Source of the DNA: Gnetum montanum
Taxonomy: Eukaryota; Streptophyta; Gnetopsida; Gnetales; Gnetaceae
Reading direction: 5' to 3'
Assembly: GCA_015680685.1 (NCBI GenBank)
Contig: MNCI01009462.1
Coordinates: forward strand, 545,381 to 607,405
DNA: 62,025 nucleotides
Positions within the stretch are counted from its first letter, which is position 1, and each line of letters starts with the position of its first letter. A program made the translations under genes and the position numbers. The notes under the pieces were generated by a model. The model did no database searches. It saw only the letters and a list, made by a program, of their open reading frames with translations, and was not told the origin of the DNA. Shown here piece by piece: positions 1 to 11,529 of the stretch.

Positions 1-1299
1 TCTATTTTGGCTAGATAATAGATGTCAATAATTGCATTCAACAGAACCTTCAAAAGACTCAACAATTTCTAATTGAAATACCACAGAGATTCACTTTAAA
101 GATAAAAGAAGCTATTCTGGTCCCATCAAAATACCAAATATTTTCTGAACCCTCTTGACTATTGAATCATTCAATGGCATGACTACAAGCAGAGGCTCTC
201 TTACAACAATGTCAATAGCGGTTCTTATACATGGCATAACAATAAAATTTACTACTAAAATGCTATTAAGGCTTTCGAAAACAAGTGCTTCTATGGAAAA
301 ATTTTAATAGAAATTTTCAATTATGCAACAAGAACAATAAGAGCAATCTAAAAATCCCAAAATTACTTGCCAAGCATGATACTATCTAAACCACTAGCTA
401 AACAATTTAAACAAAATAAAAATAAAACATAACTCACAGGATTATGAAAAAGAGGCTGAAATATTTTCTTTAGCCAATCATCTTACAAAAAATCTTTCCC
501 AATGTGTGACCCGAAGTGTGTGCTTGTAGTCCCCAATAACTCGTCACGCCTTTTTATAGGGTTCAAAGGTAGTTAGATATTCCAAAATATCTTTGCTAAC
601 TTCTCTCCCAAGTAAGGAAGTTATAAGTTGCCCAACAAGTTAGGAAGTTGTAACTTATTTTGGGTGGTTATAACCACCATAGAGATAAAAAAGGCTTCAG
701 TTGACAAGTGTCCCATTTAGTTGCCAAGTGGCCCTTTAGTCGCCAAGTGGTCACCATGGAGACAAAAAAGTTGTAGTTGACAAATGGCCTTTTTAGTTGC
801 CAAGTGTCTTCATGGTAATCAAAATTAAAATTAGTTACAAATATCATAGTTGTAACTATCCTAGAAAGTTACAACTTCCATAGGAATAAAAAGGATAATA
901 TCCAAATGTCTCTTTTATAGGATGTTACACAAATATCCCATAACTTTCTTTTCCTTTTTAAATCATAAAATATTTTGTTTAAATCATAGTAATAGAGATA
1001 GTAACCATGGACTTGTTGCATACATGGATGGGTTAATATATAAATATATATGTACGTGTGTAATATTTGTTCATCTTTATTATGCTTGAGACCCATGATT
1101 TGCTTCCTACCTGCCATCAACCTATGTTTGTCCAAATCATCTATGAGTTGAAGGATTTGAACCTAAAAAATGCATTAAAATGAAACGCTATGCCATGGCA
1201 GTTATATCCAATAACAATTCTGACATAAATGGTGGGACCTCCACATATTGATTCAGAAATTTTTCTGACATAACTCCTGCTAAAAACACAGTGAATCCT
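1..1299. other. AT-rich intergenic DNA
   Basis: No gene is supported here. Short reading frames lack family motifs and base composition is AT-rich. The only structure seen is the local duplication listed separately at 669-810. Confidence 0.5.
669..810. repeat. Imperfect tandem duplication
   Basis: Two neighbouring copies share the order CACCAT, GAGA, AAAAAAG, AGTTGACAA, TTTAGTTGCCAAGTG. The first begins near 669 and the second near 750. The phrase GCCAAGTG recurs several times. It may be part of an unrecognised LTR, because a TTTTTATAGGG TATA-like string lies upstream near 550, but no partner copy was found. Confidence 0.45.
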
Positions 1300-2110
1300 A
1301 GCTTAGATTTTTCTATTTTTGCCGTAGTCCATGGATTAACTTCCCTCATCACTTGCCACATGGTGGAGTTGCACTTGAACCCAAAATCGAGAATGATCTG
1401 CCACAGCCAATCACTACAATGGAGGCACCTCTTTGCATCCAAATACGTGGCCTTGTACCAAATCCTAGACGTGGATGTGTTTTTGAATCGATGCAGCGCA
1501 ATGCGCGACGCCTCCAGATTGTAATCCGTCAATCGTAGATTCTTGCCCACACAGTTGATCATGACACATCCTTTGGGATGGATGTAGAAATGCTCGAATG
1601 CCGACCAAAAATTTAGCACGTACGGCAGTGACGTAGGTGGTGCGCACCACGTGGTGCAGGCACATTCATGCTCGATGAGCCTCCCAGGCATGGTTGGAGA
1701 GTAGAACGATGTTTCCAGCAACATGGAAGAGGCAGTTGGTTATCATCAAGTTCATGTCTTTTCTTGCGTAGTTGGCGTTGATAGTTTTGTTTTTGGTTCC
1801 CATGGCGAGAGCATAGGATCCGGGGCTCAGGGATAGCAAATCCCGAGCCATGTCTATGCTGATTACATTGGCGACATAGCCCATGTGGGAGATATTGAAG
1901 GCCTTGATATTGTCCCACATTTTGTAGTAGTTTACCACCCACGCAGCCATCGATGGTGCTAGACTGAAAGTGCTAATGTTGACGATGAGGATGTCGATTT
2001 ACGTGGGTTTTATCGTGGTTTTGGTGAGGAGGTCATCCAGCACGGCCGTGAAGGCTTCCTCCACATAATGGGCTATTGCAGATGCTTTTTCATGGTGGAT
2101 GAACTTGAAT
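1300..2110 (-). pseudogene. KCS: 3-ketoacyl-CoA synthase pseudogene (C-terminal half)
   Basis: The intact family condenses malonyl-CoA with acyl-CoA in very-long-chain fatty acid synthesis at the ER. Read on the minus strand, the relic keeps the family order: IDILIVN, then APSMAAWVVNYYKM, NISHMGYVANVISIDMARDL, AFEHFYIHPKG, RIALHRFKNTSTSRIWY and GFKCNSTMW. The active-site segment, normally GCSAG, reads GYVAN, so the nucleophilic cysteine is gone. The histidine of EHFxIH and the asparagine of HRFxNTS are still present. There is an in-frame stop before IDILIV and a frameshift near 1670-1720. The N-terminal membrane part is not visible. GC content is higher than the flanks. I am fairly sure of the family; which paralogue it came from is unknown. 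Confidence 0.8.
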
Positions 2111-2336
2111 GTAATTGGTTGCATGATCTAGGGATCTCCTATGACTTGATACAACTCTCTCTGTGTGTATTTCAGCATTCATGTAATCTAAAATCTCCTG
2201 CAATTTCTTGCTGAAAAGTTTAGCAAACTTGGAAATTGAAATCGCTGAATTGGAATTGCTGATATACTGTCCTGGTGAACTCCTTGCAACATGATAAAAC
2301 TATCTCTATGTCTCATCAAAGATTTAAGAGTGCAAG

Positions 2337-2582
2337 ATGAATCTAACAGAGAACTCCAATGTGCCCCAGAAAGGTTTGAAGAGAAGCTTGACTGAGTTAG
2401 ACCTCGAAATGCAAATGATGACAACTAAAATGCACCAAGCAACTATGGGATCATGCTCAGGTTGCAAGACTACTGCGAACAAGTTCAATGTGTTCATCAA
2501 TCACACAGGCCTTGATACAAAGCATACCATGTCCTACATGTTCCATGAAATGGCCAAAATGTGCCAACACCTTTTTATTTGA
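2337..2582 (+). pseudogene. Truncated TIR-domain fragment
   Basis: An 81-codon frame ends with FNVFINHTGLDTKHT followed by MFHEMA. This resembles the first beta strand and alpha helix of a plant TIR domain, where gymnosperm proteins typically read YDVFINHRGPDVK. TIR domains act in immune receptors as NAD-cleaving or signalling modules. Only the N-terminal third of the domain is present before the TGA; nothing downstream continues it, and no NB-ARC or LRR sequence follows. Residues 1-48 match nothing I recognise. It is either a broken TIR-NBS-LRR start or a TIR-only relic. Confidence 0.5.
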
Positions 2583-3448
2583 TGCCTTTAGAATATTAGT
2601 GATAGTCCTACTAAATACCTCTAGCATCGGTATAGTTTGAAAACGTATGAAGTGATTCTTGATGATGCTTCTTGTTTAGTTTGAGGCTAATATTAAAATA
2701 ATGGATATGGTAGTTTGATATTTGGTTTGAGTACATTTTGATATTAAATTTCATAAAGTACCGATGATAGCTTGATAGATATTTGATAGTGAGTACAATG
2801 CATGCTAGCCTTCTTGTATGTGGTGATAGTTAGAGTTGGCAATTCTTGATTTCAATAATGATTAGTGGTTGGATGTTTGGCTATATATTTGTTTGCTTGT
2901 TTAGATGATTCATGAGATAACATGTTTTGTAGGATAGTCATGCTCCACCTAACTTCAATGAGACCTATCCATTCTTTGGTTGGAAATGGTGCTAAGATTT
3001 TCTCACTTAGTTTTATAATAATAATTCATTTTATTGGAGGTTGATTAGATTAGGTGAAGATTGGAGCTCTTAGATGATTCACTGAGCTATTTATAGTATG
3101 GTTTATGATGTTATACTTTCATATTTGAGTTTGGCTATTTATGTGCTAGGCATTATTTCTATTTTTTCTAGTTAGTAGATTATGGATTTTATATGGGCTA
3201 GACTAATGATATTATGTTGATCATATAGTTATGCATATTCCAATTGTTGTTTATTTAATTTTCTAGTTCTTTATATATTTTTTGGTAGATTTTTTTCATT
3301 ATTATCTATCATGTTAGATTAAGTTCTCTTCTTATATGTTTATCATAATTTTATATTTGTGTATTCTATTTCTTCCATTGTTTAGTTTCATCTCGTTTCT
3401 TTGGTAGGTTTCTTTCTATTTCTTTCTATTTATGGTAGGTTTCCATTA
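2583..3448. other. AT-rich DNA without recognised features
   Basis: A T-rich stretch with frequent stops in all frames. I see no coding motif, RNA gene or clear tandem repeat. Confidence 0.5.
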
Positions 3449-3937
3449 TGTTACACATTATGCATAAGAAGACACTATGCTAAATGTCAAATATATGTAA
3501 CATTTGACATTACATGTAAAAGAAATAATAGAGAATATGTAGAAAGAGAATGAAAAGAATGTTTTATTAATATGGAATAATGTATCTGGAAAATTCTTTG
3601 AGAGTGTTCCTTAGGGTTTTCTTCCTTTGGCATTTATCCCTTAGAGGTACTCTAGCATTTCCACCATAGTTAGACCTAGTACCAGCCAGAAGGGATGGCC
3701 AATTGCCTGTACTAGCTCTACCACTCCATGTTGGCATGACCTCTAAGCCCAAGTATAAATGCCTTAGGTCAAACCCCCAAATGTTACTTCAAGAGACATG
3801 TCCATTATTACAATGTGTCCTTTCGGGTCATAATTACAACTACCCTTTTAAGTCTTGTTATGATAACAATAACACTTGTTATAAAGAGGAACCATCTTCA
3901 TAATGTAGTAGCATCATTTGGAAATGGGCATATTACA
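3449..3937 (+). repeat. LTR-like dispersed repeat, copy 1 (5'-truncated)
   Basis: This segment aligns by eye, in the same orientation, with 49990-50518. Shared landmarks are AAATATATGTAA, the GAGTGTTCCTT/GGGTTTTC block, ATCCCTTAGAGG, CCACCATAGTTAG, GGTATAAAT-like TATA text, TAACACTTGTTAT and the terminal ATATTACA. Copy 2 starts TGTGACATCC and ends CA, so the family looks like an LTR; copy 1 lacks the first ~45 bases. There is no partner LTR nearby, so it is a solo or fragmentary LTR. Confidence 0.65.
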
Positions 3938-4841
3938 GTGCACCTCCCTTAGGTTTTGTTCATTCTTAAATGAGTCCATGTTCATCATCTTTTTCTAGCT
4001 CTAATGCATCTTTCATGATCCTATGCTCTAATAATTTGATTTCTCCTTTGAACTTGAAGTTGTTTCATGCTTATTTTAAAAATAAGATATATGTGAGAAG
4101 AATTTATATGGGTAACAAATATTAATTTATTATTATTTAACTCATTTTCTTAATGATAATCACAAGAGGTGAATTAAAGATCTACAACCACCAATCACTA
4201 GTCCTAACCAAGGTCACACAAAATGAAACTCAAATCTAGTTACCCAAGTGAAGGTAGGACTAATTCTTTATTTCCAACTTCCATTACCTTATATATTTTA
4301 CTTATCTAATTTAAAATATAATAATAATGACAAAAGTAATAAGATCATAAATAAAAGTTAAGGATGAGATACTTCTTGATCTTGATCAACCTTATGAATT
4401 TCTAGAAGTAATTATAATTTTGCTAAGAAGCATGGATATCGATATTCATGGAAATTCAAGGCTCATGATGGACATAGCAAATGTTTTTTCTCACTTTATA
4501 TGGATCCTACAAACATATGTAATGTTGCAACTTTCATTTTCATTCTTGGATTTTGTACTGGGTCATTTCTCTTTATGGGTATCATACACCTTGTTGAAAC
4601 AAGACTTTGAGTCTCCATGTTAATCTACCATATGTTTTTGATTGCAAGGTGAATTAATATACATCTTCTTAATCATTGAAGATCGTTTTGTTTCATCAAC
4701 TGATTCTCCAACTAATTTTGGAAATATTTAGCTACATTATCTAATTTTAGTAATATTAACTATGTTATCTAAATCTTAATGGCCCTTCTAACTACCTTTA
4801 AGACACTAACTTCAGTAGTGTAACTAATGACATGCCATAGA
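3938..4841. other. AT-rich flank of element A
   Basis: No gene is seen. Because A carries a target duplication shared with 39253, this DNA was once contiguous with the element C 3' UTR at 39253. I nevertheless recognise no Tat coding sequence in it. Confidence 0.4.
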
Positions 4842-6096
4842 TGTACCGTCCGAAATCGTCGATCTCCGGCTGGAAGGAAACAGAAACCAGAAGATCTCTG
4901 GACATGCACAGAAGATCCTACCTTTGCTTGAGGGCAAGCTAGAATTAACAAAGGCAGAGTACCTTGAGTGGTCCGCACGTGGATCAAGCAAGGATTTTCC
5001 CAAATGTACACCGAGGTTCTATACACTGGGTTATATGTAAACAGCGTAACTGATGTAAAACAAGGTGTAAACGACATAATTGATGTAAACGGAGTGTAAA
5101 CGTACCAAAGCATAAATAGAAAACATGCAACAATAAATGGAAAACTGTAACAAATTTTAGGAAGAAAATGCAGCAATATGATTGCAGAGTGAGAGTTACA
5201 ATGCACCAGTCTAACACAGTTGTGGCTTTCACACAAGGCGGACGAATAGCCCTAGTGGATGCTGGGATGATAGTGTGCTGGTTCAAACTGCAGGCGTAGC
5301 GTAGAGGCTATATGCTCAGTGTACAGGGTTGAGGTCCAGTGTATAATGTTCTCTACTCTGGTTCTTAGTGTCTCTATTTTCTCTCTGGTTTCCTCAAAAT
5401 TTCCAACCTTGTTCTAATGAAAAATTGGGATTTTTATATAGGTTTAGACGTTAGACTTGGGTTGGGTGACACGTGGCGCATTGACCAGATGCAAAAGAAT
5501 GAAATGTTACAAGTGTGCAATGTGCTGCACATGCTAGGTGTATACGCTGTATCTACTGTGGGTGCGATCTTGGGCATATACGCTAGGCGTATACGCCAGG
5601 AGTATACGTCAGGCATATAAGCTATGTCTGCTAGACGTATATGCTGTCTGTTGGGCGTATACGTTGTGTCTGTTGGTGTATACATTGTGTCTACTCAACG
5701 TATAGACTTCAGGATGTCTGATGTCAACATTTGATGATTTCTCTATTCGCATGAATCGATGCCTTGTATCAGATCTTGCTCTGAAATGCTATTTCCATGT
5801 CATCTTTGGGGATTACATGCCAGGCATATATGCTGTAAATGTTGGGCGTATACGCTGTAAATGTTGGGCGTATACACTAAGAATGGTGGGCATATGCATT
5901 AGGAATGGATACTTAATGAAAACTAAGCATTTTGAGCTTCGAAGTTGCCATTTTTGATAGCAAATGTTGCCGTGGTCATTGGCGGGTTCCAAGGAACTGC
6001 TCCTTGTCGAGTTTGACTTTGCTTGAAGTTGTTGGTGGGTCCTTAAGCTCGATTCTTGTTGAAAACGTACTAAGCTTAAAATTTTGTGGTGTTTCA
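4842..6096 (-). repeat. Element A 3' LTR
   Basis: It aligns with 38002-39252 along its whole length. Differences are mostly C/T and G/A transitions, suggesting age and methylation decay. It begins TG and ends CA. A TATA box reads TATATAAAAA on the minus strand at 5440-5431. U3 (about 5540-5900) is filled with variants of GCGTATACGC. Polypurine tract 6097-6111 abuts it. Confidence 0.92.
5540..5900. repeat. GCGTATACGC palindrome array in the element A 3' LTR U3
   Basis: Repeated 10-base palindromes (GCGTATACGC and variants such as GGCATATACG, GCATATATGC and GCGTATACAC) occur at irregular 10-30 base spacing. Most variants differ by C to T or G to A at the two CpG sites. The same motif recurs in all four LTRs of A and B, in the leaders, and beside the antisense genes. 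Confidence 0.85.
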
Positions 6097-6111
6097 TTGG
6101 CCCCTCTTTGT
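6097..6111 (-). other. Polypurine tract of element A
   Basis: On the minus strand it reads ACAAAGAGGGGCCAA immediately before the LTR start TGAAAC. The same 15-mer precedes the 3' LTR of B, and a one-base variant precedes that of C. It primes plus-strand DNA synthesis in LTR retrotransposons. Confidence 0.85.
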
Positions 6112-7528
6112 TGATGCTTGGAGGAATCGACCCGAGAAGTATCGACAAAGAAGTGCAAAACACCATAAGCAACTTGATAAAGACTTTGTCCTTTGCCACC
6201 TGACTAGACATTATCGCACCGTGTTCAGTAGTACATGGGATTGTGGGAAATGGAATTTGTATTTGATAGGGAAATGGAAACTCTGGGGGATTCAGGAGGA
6301 ATCAAGGTTGTGTATAGTGAAGGGGATGTGCTAGCGTGTATACGGGTCATGCTGATCCTCGCAAATAGCCATTGTTTAGCAGACTCAGAATCAAGACATG
6401 AGATGTGTGTTCTTTGGCAGAACAAGACTCTTGGTTAGTGTCTAAGAGGACTTGTTGGCAAAACCAAAGCTACGTGATGATGTGTTGCATTCTTTGGAGG
6501 AATAGGGCCCTTGTTTAGTGTTTAGGGGGCACCTATTGACGGAGAGCCAAAGCCATGCAACAAGATGTATCTTGATTGTTTTAGACATGAGCATTTGCTT
6601 TGGAGGCAACTACCGTCTCATCTTGTATTTTATGTGGGAAGGGACGACGTTTTTTTTTCTTTTTTTTAGTTATGCTCAAATGCCATGTTGTGGGTTGCAG
6701 CCGCTTAGGAGTGTCGCGATATGCAACGGTATGTTCAATATTTCGAGCTATACCAGATGTGTTCGGGATGTAGCCAAGTATAAGGTGTTGAGGGGTAGGT
6801 GGGATATGAAATAGGGGATGTACTAGTGAATGACTTGATTAGTCTTGTCACATGTGCTATGAACAACGTCTCACCTTGCTGCTTATGATGAAGTGCCTTC
6901 TTGTGTGAACACCTCTGAGTGTCATCTTGCAAACACAGCTCCAAGGGGACAAGAAAACCATGAGTGCATAAGCAAGCTTAGACTTAAACAGCTACAGATG
7001 AAACAAAGTCATTAGATGAGATATCAGACAATGTATATGAATGGCAGCAATGTCGTTAGGATTGGCCAATGGCGAGCGATGCAGTGATTCTGATGAAGTT
7101 TGAATGCAGCCACTGATTGAGGAACCAGAGATGAAATTTCTAGTTTATAGTCTTAGCGGACTATCATGGGTTAGTTTTATGTCATGACCCATTGGACATT
7201 GCCTGTTTAGCATCATGGTGGATGGTGCATTGTCAATTTCTAGTCTTGACGGAACGTGAAGAGGCAAACTAGTTTATAGTCTTAGCGGACTCCAGCAAGT
7301 GGGACTGTGGCAGTTTACTATCATACCGGATGGATGTTAGTTTATTGTCATTGCGGACACTGTGTGGTATCAATTTTCGTCATGATGCCAGGACGAGCTA
7401 TGATATCAGTTATAAGTCATGATTCTAGGACTGTCCTATGATATCAGTTTACCATCATGATTCTAGGACAAGCTGTGGTATCAGTTTATAGTCATGATGC
7501 CAGGACTTGCACGTACCTGAGCTTGTAC
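6112..7528 (-). other. Element A 3' untranslated region with minisatellite
   Basis: This lies between the integrase stop and the polypurine tract, and matches element B 29450-30769. Coding frames are absent. The part from about 7140 to 7510 is a minisatellite of AGTTTA-TAGTC-AT units, listed separately. Long variable 3' UTRs with tandem repeats are known in Tat/Ogre elements. Confidence 0.7.
7140..7510. repeat. 3' UTR minisatellite of element A
   Basis: Degenerate units of about 25-45 bases built on AGTTTATAGTC(A/T)T followed by GCGGAC or a CTAGGAC variant. At least seven units are seen by eye. Its plus-strand core AGTTTAxxGTC matches the arrays at 11100-11300 and 32975-33236. Confidence 0.75.
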
Positions 7529-9002
7529 TCAAATATGGAATGGTTTCAAGAACAAGTGATTGGTCAGATTTGCAAGCTCATGCCCTTCCATATCAACCAA
7601 CTTGAATGCTCCATTGTCATATGATTTGGTGACCAAGTAGGGCCCTTCCAAGTTGGCTGAGAATTTGTCCGGGTGTTCCTGAATGATCTTAAGTACAAGG
7701 TCGCCTTCTTTGATGGGGTGCTTATGAATGTCGTGTCGATGGCGTTGCCGTTGTTATTTTTGGTACCATTTGATTTGATCGAGTGCATGTATGCATTCCT
7801 CATCCACCGAGTCTAAGTCAATGATGCATAGGTCATTATTTTGCCCTTCGTCGAGGAGTCTGGAAAGTGTGATCCTTAAAGACGGTACTTGTAATTCCAA
7901 GGGTAAAACAACTTTTGAACCATAAATGAGACTATATGGTGTTTTACCTATTGGGGTTCGATGTGTAGTGCGATATGCCCATAGTGTGTATACCAGATGT
8001 TCGTGCCATCTTCTCTTGCTTTGGGTAAGCATCTTTTTAAGTATTGTAATGATGGTCTTATTTGTGGCCTCTACTTGCCCATTGCTCTGAGGGTAGTAAG
8101 GGGATGAAAATGAGTTTTTGATCCCCCAAACTTTCACAAAAATTTTTGGTTTCGGCACTACTGAATTGTGGCACATTATCAGTGATGATGGTCATGGGGA
8201 TGCCAAAACAGATCACAATGTTTTCAAGGATGAAGTTGCATACGTGTTTAGATATGATTTTTTGAAGGGGAACAACTTCTACCCACTTCATGAAATACTC
8301 TGTTGTGGTTATGATGAAACTATACCCTACAGAAGATAAGGGTGTTATTGGTCCGATAAGGTCCAACCCCCACTTTTGAAAGGGCCACGTGATTTGCGCT
8401 GTATGCAACTCATTTGGTGGGACATGGATTAGATTACTATGTCTTTGATAGGTACTACATGTTTTAGCCTTGGAGAGACAATCATACTCCATGTGTGGCC
8501 AATAATAGCCTAAACGTATTATTTTCGTTGCCATTGCTTTTGGTGCTATGTGTCCTCCGCATAGCCCGTCGTGTACTTGCTCAACGATTGTTTGGGCATC
8601 AGCGCTACTAACGCATGTTAGCAATATGCCTTCGTAGGATCGACGACACAATGTGTCTCCTACGAGTGCATATTGCCGAGAACGCTTTCGTACTGCGTCT
8701 TTTTGTGCATTCATTAAGTGTTGTGGTGTTTCACTGCGTAGAAGGTACTCTTTTATGTTGTCATACCATTCTATTGTGTGTGTTGTACTAACAGATGCAA
8801 TTGGCAATGTATCGAGCGTATCGGTTATGGGTTTCGCATAGCTAATTATGGAGCTTGGCAACGTGTGGAACATGTCAGGGGATATGTTTAACGTTAATGT
8901 GGCCAGTGCGTCTACGATGGTATTGTCGTTTCTAGAGACATGTTGCACATCCATATTTTTGAATTGTTTCATTAAATGTTTGGCTAAGTCACAGTATGGT
9001 TG
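7529..9002 (-). pseudogene. pol: Element A integrase (with end of aRNase H)
   Basis: The first residues on the minus strand (FKNMDVQHVSRNDN, VDALATL) complete the preceding archaeal-type RNase H and supply its last aspartate. The zinc-binding segment VHDGLCGGHIA...KTCSTYQRH follows, with the last cysteine changed to tyrosine. The core has WGLDLIGPITP (first Asp), IITDNVPQF (second Asp) and NGQVEATNK (Glu), followed by WAYRTTHRTPIGKTPYSLIYG, typical of Tat integrases. A frameshift lies between FCESLG and the NGQVEATNK segment near 8110-8170, and another lies in the C-terminal domain. Element B carries a close sister at 28250-29449. The protein would insert element DNA into the host genome. Confidence 0.88.
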
Positions 9003-9359
9003 TCAATGTTGCACTTTGCATGTATAAATGTCTGTGACTTGGTTTAAAACCAGTTGTGAATCTCCCCTGACCACAAGTTGTGTGATGTCTAAAGCTAGTG
9101 CTGCCGTAAGACCTCTAAGGAGACCTTCGTACTCTGCTACGTTATTGGTACAGTGAAAGTTGAAACGATAAGCAAAGGGTCGGATCTCCCTGAAGGGATA
9201 GGTGATAAAGGCGGCAGCACTTCCCCCTCGAGAGGTGGATGCTCCATCAAAGTTCAAAATAGCTTCGTAGTCATTGGGTACGATGGCTATTGCACTTACA
9301 TTTTTGTCAGGGAATTCTGGCTCTATTGTTGCTTGATCGTGTGTTGGTGACATGGTCAT
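9003..9359 (-). pseudogene. pol: Element A archaeal-type RNase H (aRNH)
   Basis: A 118-codon frame carries LNFDGASTSRGG (Asp), CTNNVAEYEGLLRG (Glu) and LVVRGDSQLVLNQV (Asp). The fourth acidic residue follows in VDALATL after a short break near 9000. This second RNase H between the ordinary RNase H and integrase is the hallmark of the Tat lineage. It would remove the RNA strand of RNA-DNA hybrids. The catalytic set appears complete, though the frame is cut from both neighbours. Confidence 0.85.
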
Positions 9360-9419
9360 TTGATTTGCTATGGCTTGACCCTTAACTAATGATTGTGCTA
9401 TGTAATGTAGGTCAAATTA

Positions 9420-11092
9420 AGCTATCATGGCTTTCCAACGGGCTATTCAACTTGTCTCATAAATATTTTCGGTGATGGCTCTAAGCACATTATCTTTGCA
9501 GATAATGTTAACTTGATTATGGAAGAGGTAATGTCACCATTTCTTTAGGGAAAAGACCAGGGCTAAACATGATCTCTCCACCTTTTTGTATTTATTCTCA
9601 TGGCCTACTAATGCATGGCTTAAATAGTAGATAGGGACTTCAGTTCCATCATCTTGTTTCTGGCAAAGCATGGACGCGATTGACGAAACCGAAGTGACAA
9701 GGTAGATATAAAAAAATTTATCATTTTGAGGCGGATAAACCGTGGGTAGTTGAACAAGTGCTACTTTAATATTGTCAAATGCTTCCTGGCACCGTGGAGT
9801 CCATTGAAAATGAATATTCTTGTGTCGCAAGTGGTTCATAGGTTTCAACTTGTCTGTTAGTTTTTCTATGAAATGTCTGATGAACTGTAATCTACCTTGT
9901 AGACCTTGAAGTTCGGTAAGGTTGCGAGATGGTTTTAAGTTTGTTATGGTCTTAACCTTATCAGGGTCTACTCGTATCCCTACTTCTGAGGCTATGAATC
10001 CAAGCATTTTTCCTATCTTGACTCCGAAGACACATTTCTTTGGGTTAAGTCTCAGCTCATATTTCAAACAACGTTTTAGTACTAGGTCAAGATCTTGTAC
10101 ATGTTGTTCTGATGTCTTTGATTTAACCACATTATCATCAACATAGTCATTAAGTGAGTGTAACATGTAATCGCTAAAAATGAATGTCATCACCCTTTGA
10201 TATGTGGCCCCAGTGTTCTTGAGACCAAAGGACATCATTGTGTAACAAAAGGTTCCCCATGGTGTCATGAAGGTAGTCTGGAGCTGATGCTCTGGGTTAA
10301 TGTGTATTTGGTTGTATCCTGAGAAGCCATCCATAAAAGATAACAAGGCGTGCCCAGCAGTCGAGTCAACAAGTTGATCAATGCTGGGTAGAGGAAAATC
10401 ATCTTTTATGGTCACAACATTTAGATCTCGGAAGTCAATGCATAAGCGAATGCTTCTGTTCTTCTTCGAGACTATGACCATGTTGGATACCCAATCGGCG
10501 TAATCGATAGCCTAAATGAAACAACCTGATATAGTTTGGTGATCTCATTACGAACTACCAATGCTACCTCAGGTTTAACCTTTCATGCCTTTTATTTTAC
10601 TGGCCTCAATTTCGAATCAAGGATAATGTTGTGTTGGACGATTCAAGGGTCTAACCCAGGCATGTCGATGTAAGACCAAGCAAATGCTTTCATGTTGTTT
10701 TGAAGCACATATTCTATGTTTTTGGCCAGTTGAGGTTGCAGTAATGTACCTAACTTTAATATTTTGGTTTCACCATCAGGCATAACGATGGGGGTTTCGG
10801 TCAACGGGTCTTCGGTGATGTTTTCAGCTTCTATGTCAAGAGATTTTATCATACTTTTGTGGTTACCTAGTGTTTGTTGTGTCGAGGCTATGAGTGTGTC
10901 TTTTGTTGATGTATCTAAGCTAATGGAGTTTATGTCAATTTCTCTTATAATTTTTCCATATGATCCATCAATGATTAACGGTGCAGATAAACCCTGACAA
11001 TCCATCGGGCTTGCTCCTGCCAATAAATAGAGAGCATAATGAGCTAATAGGTATTGTTCTATGTTCTCTGGCAACTTAAATCGTGTGTACAT
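9420..11092 (-). pseudogene. pol: Element A reverse transcriptase and first RNase H
   Basis: The frame starts with a pre-RT linker (MYTRFKLPENIEQYLLAHY, then MPGLDP) and continues into RT: NRSIRLCIDFRDLNV, DFPLPSIDQLVD, LSFMDGFSGYNQI, MSFGLKNTGATYQR, and the catalytic NDYVDDNVV. The first RNase H is represented by IYLVTSVSSIASML, then PIYYLSHALVGHE and RSCLALVFSLKK; its usual first acidic residue is not evident, as reported for Tat elements that rely on the second RNase H. A frameshift lies near 10500, and TAG codons interrupt the linker where element B reads CGA or CAA. The preceding protease is 22 kb away across the cargo gene and element B. Confidence 0.88.
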
Positions 11093-11099
11093 GCATGAT

Positions 11100-11300
11100 G
11101 GTGGTTTATCGTCACACCGGGACGCATGGCAGTTTAAGGCCTTACCGGCCCTGATGTGATCCGCGGGTGGTAGTTTAAGACCTTACCGGGCCGAGGGGGG
11201 TTTGTATGTGGTAGTTTAAGGTGTTACTGGGCCATGATGGTAGTTTAAGGGCTTACTGGGCCGTGATGGCAGTTTAAGACCATACTGGACTGGATGTGAT
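11100..11300. repeat. Minisatellite between RT and the antisense gene (element A)
   Basis: Five or six units of about 28-45 bases with core GGTAGTTTAAGxCCTTACCGGGCC. Element B has the counterpart at 26950-27125 in opposite orientation, matching the opposite orientation of the two elements. Confidence 0.8.
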
Positions 11301-11496
11301 TCGCAAAATTTGCACGGGAGAGTCTGTGCCAAAATGTTCAGTGTGGACTTCTGAAGTTGGTTTACGAGGGAATCAGCATGTGGTAGTACTTGTTTTGTTT
11401 CACATATATATATATTTGTATTTTTGAAAAAATTTAATTAAAATAAGTAATAAATAAGATAAAATAAAATAAAATGTAAGGCGGCGGTGGTGGCAC
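11301..11496 (+). other. Region upstream of the element A cargo promoter
   Basis: AT-rich text with a (TA)n stretch near 11403 and an AAAATAAAAT run near 11450-11475. No ORF is seen. It lies between the minisatellite and the TATA box of the antisense gene, and corresponds to element B 26820-26950. Confidence 0.4.
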
Positions 11497-11504
11497 TATA
11501 AATA
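11497..11504 (+). promoter_or_regulatory. TATA box of the element A antisense gene
   Basis: TATAAATA lies in the context GGTGGTGGCAC-TATAAATA-GTGCAAGGG. Element B has TATAAAAAGGG at the equivalent place on its own antisense strand (26791-26781), preceded by a similar GGCG/GGTGG-rich segment. Position and orientation fit a separate promoter for the cargo gene. The LTR TATA boxes are elsewhere. Confidence 0.6.
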
Positions 11505-11529
11505 GTGCAAGGGCGTCATTTGGAGGCAC

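Noticed and set aside
1188-1300. Downstream tail of the KCS frame as an intact C-terminus
   Set aside because: Similarity to the family stops near REVNPW; the remaining codons to the stop look like read-through of non-coding DNA.
5721-6438. Several 60-130 codon ORFs in and beside the element A 3' LTR
   Set aside because: They lie over LTR and 3' UTR sequence, are not conserved in the matching B region and show no family motif.
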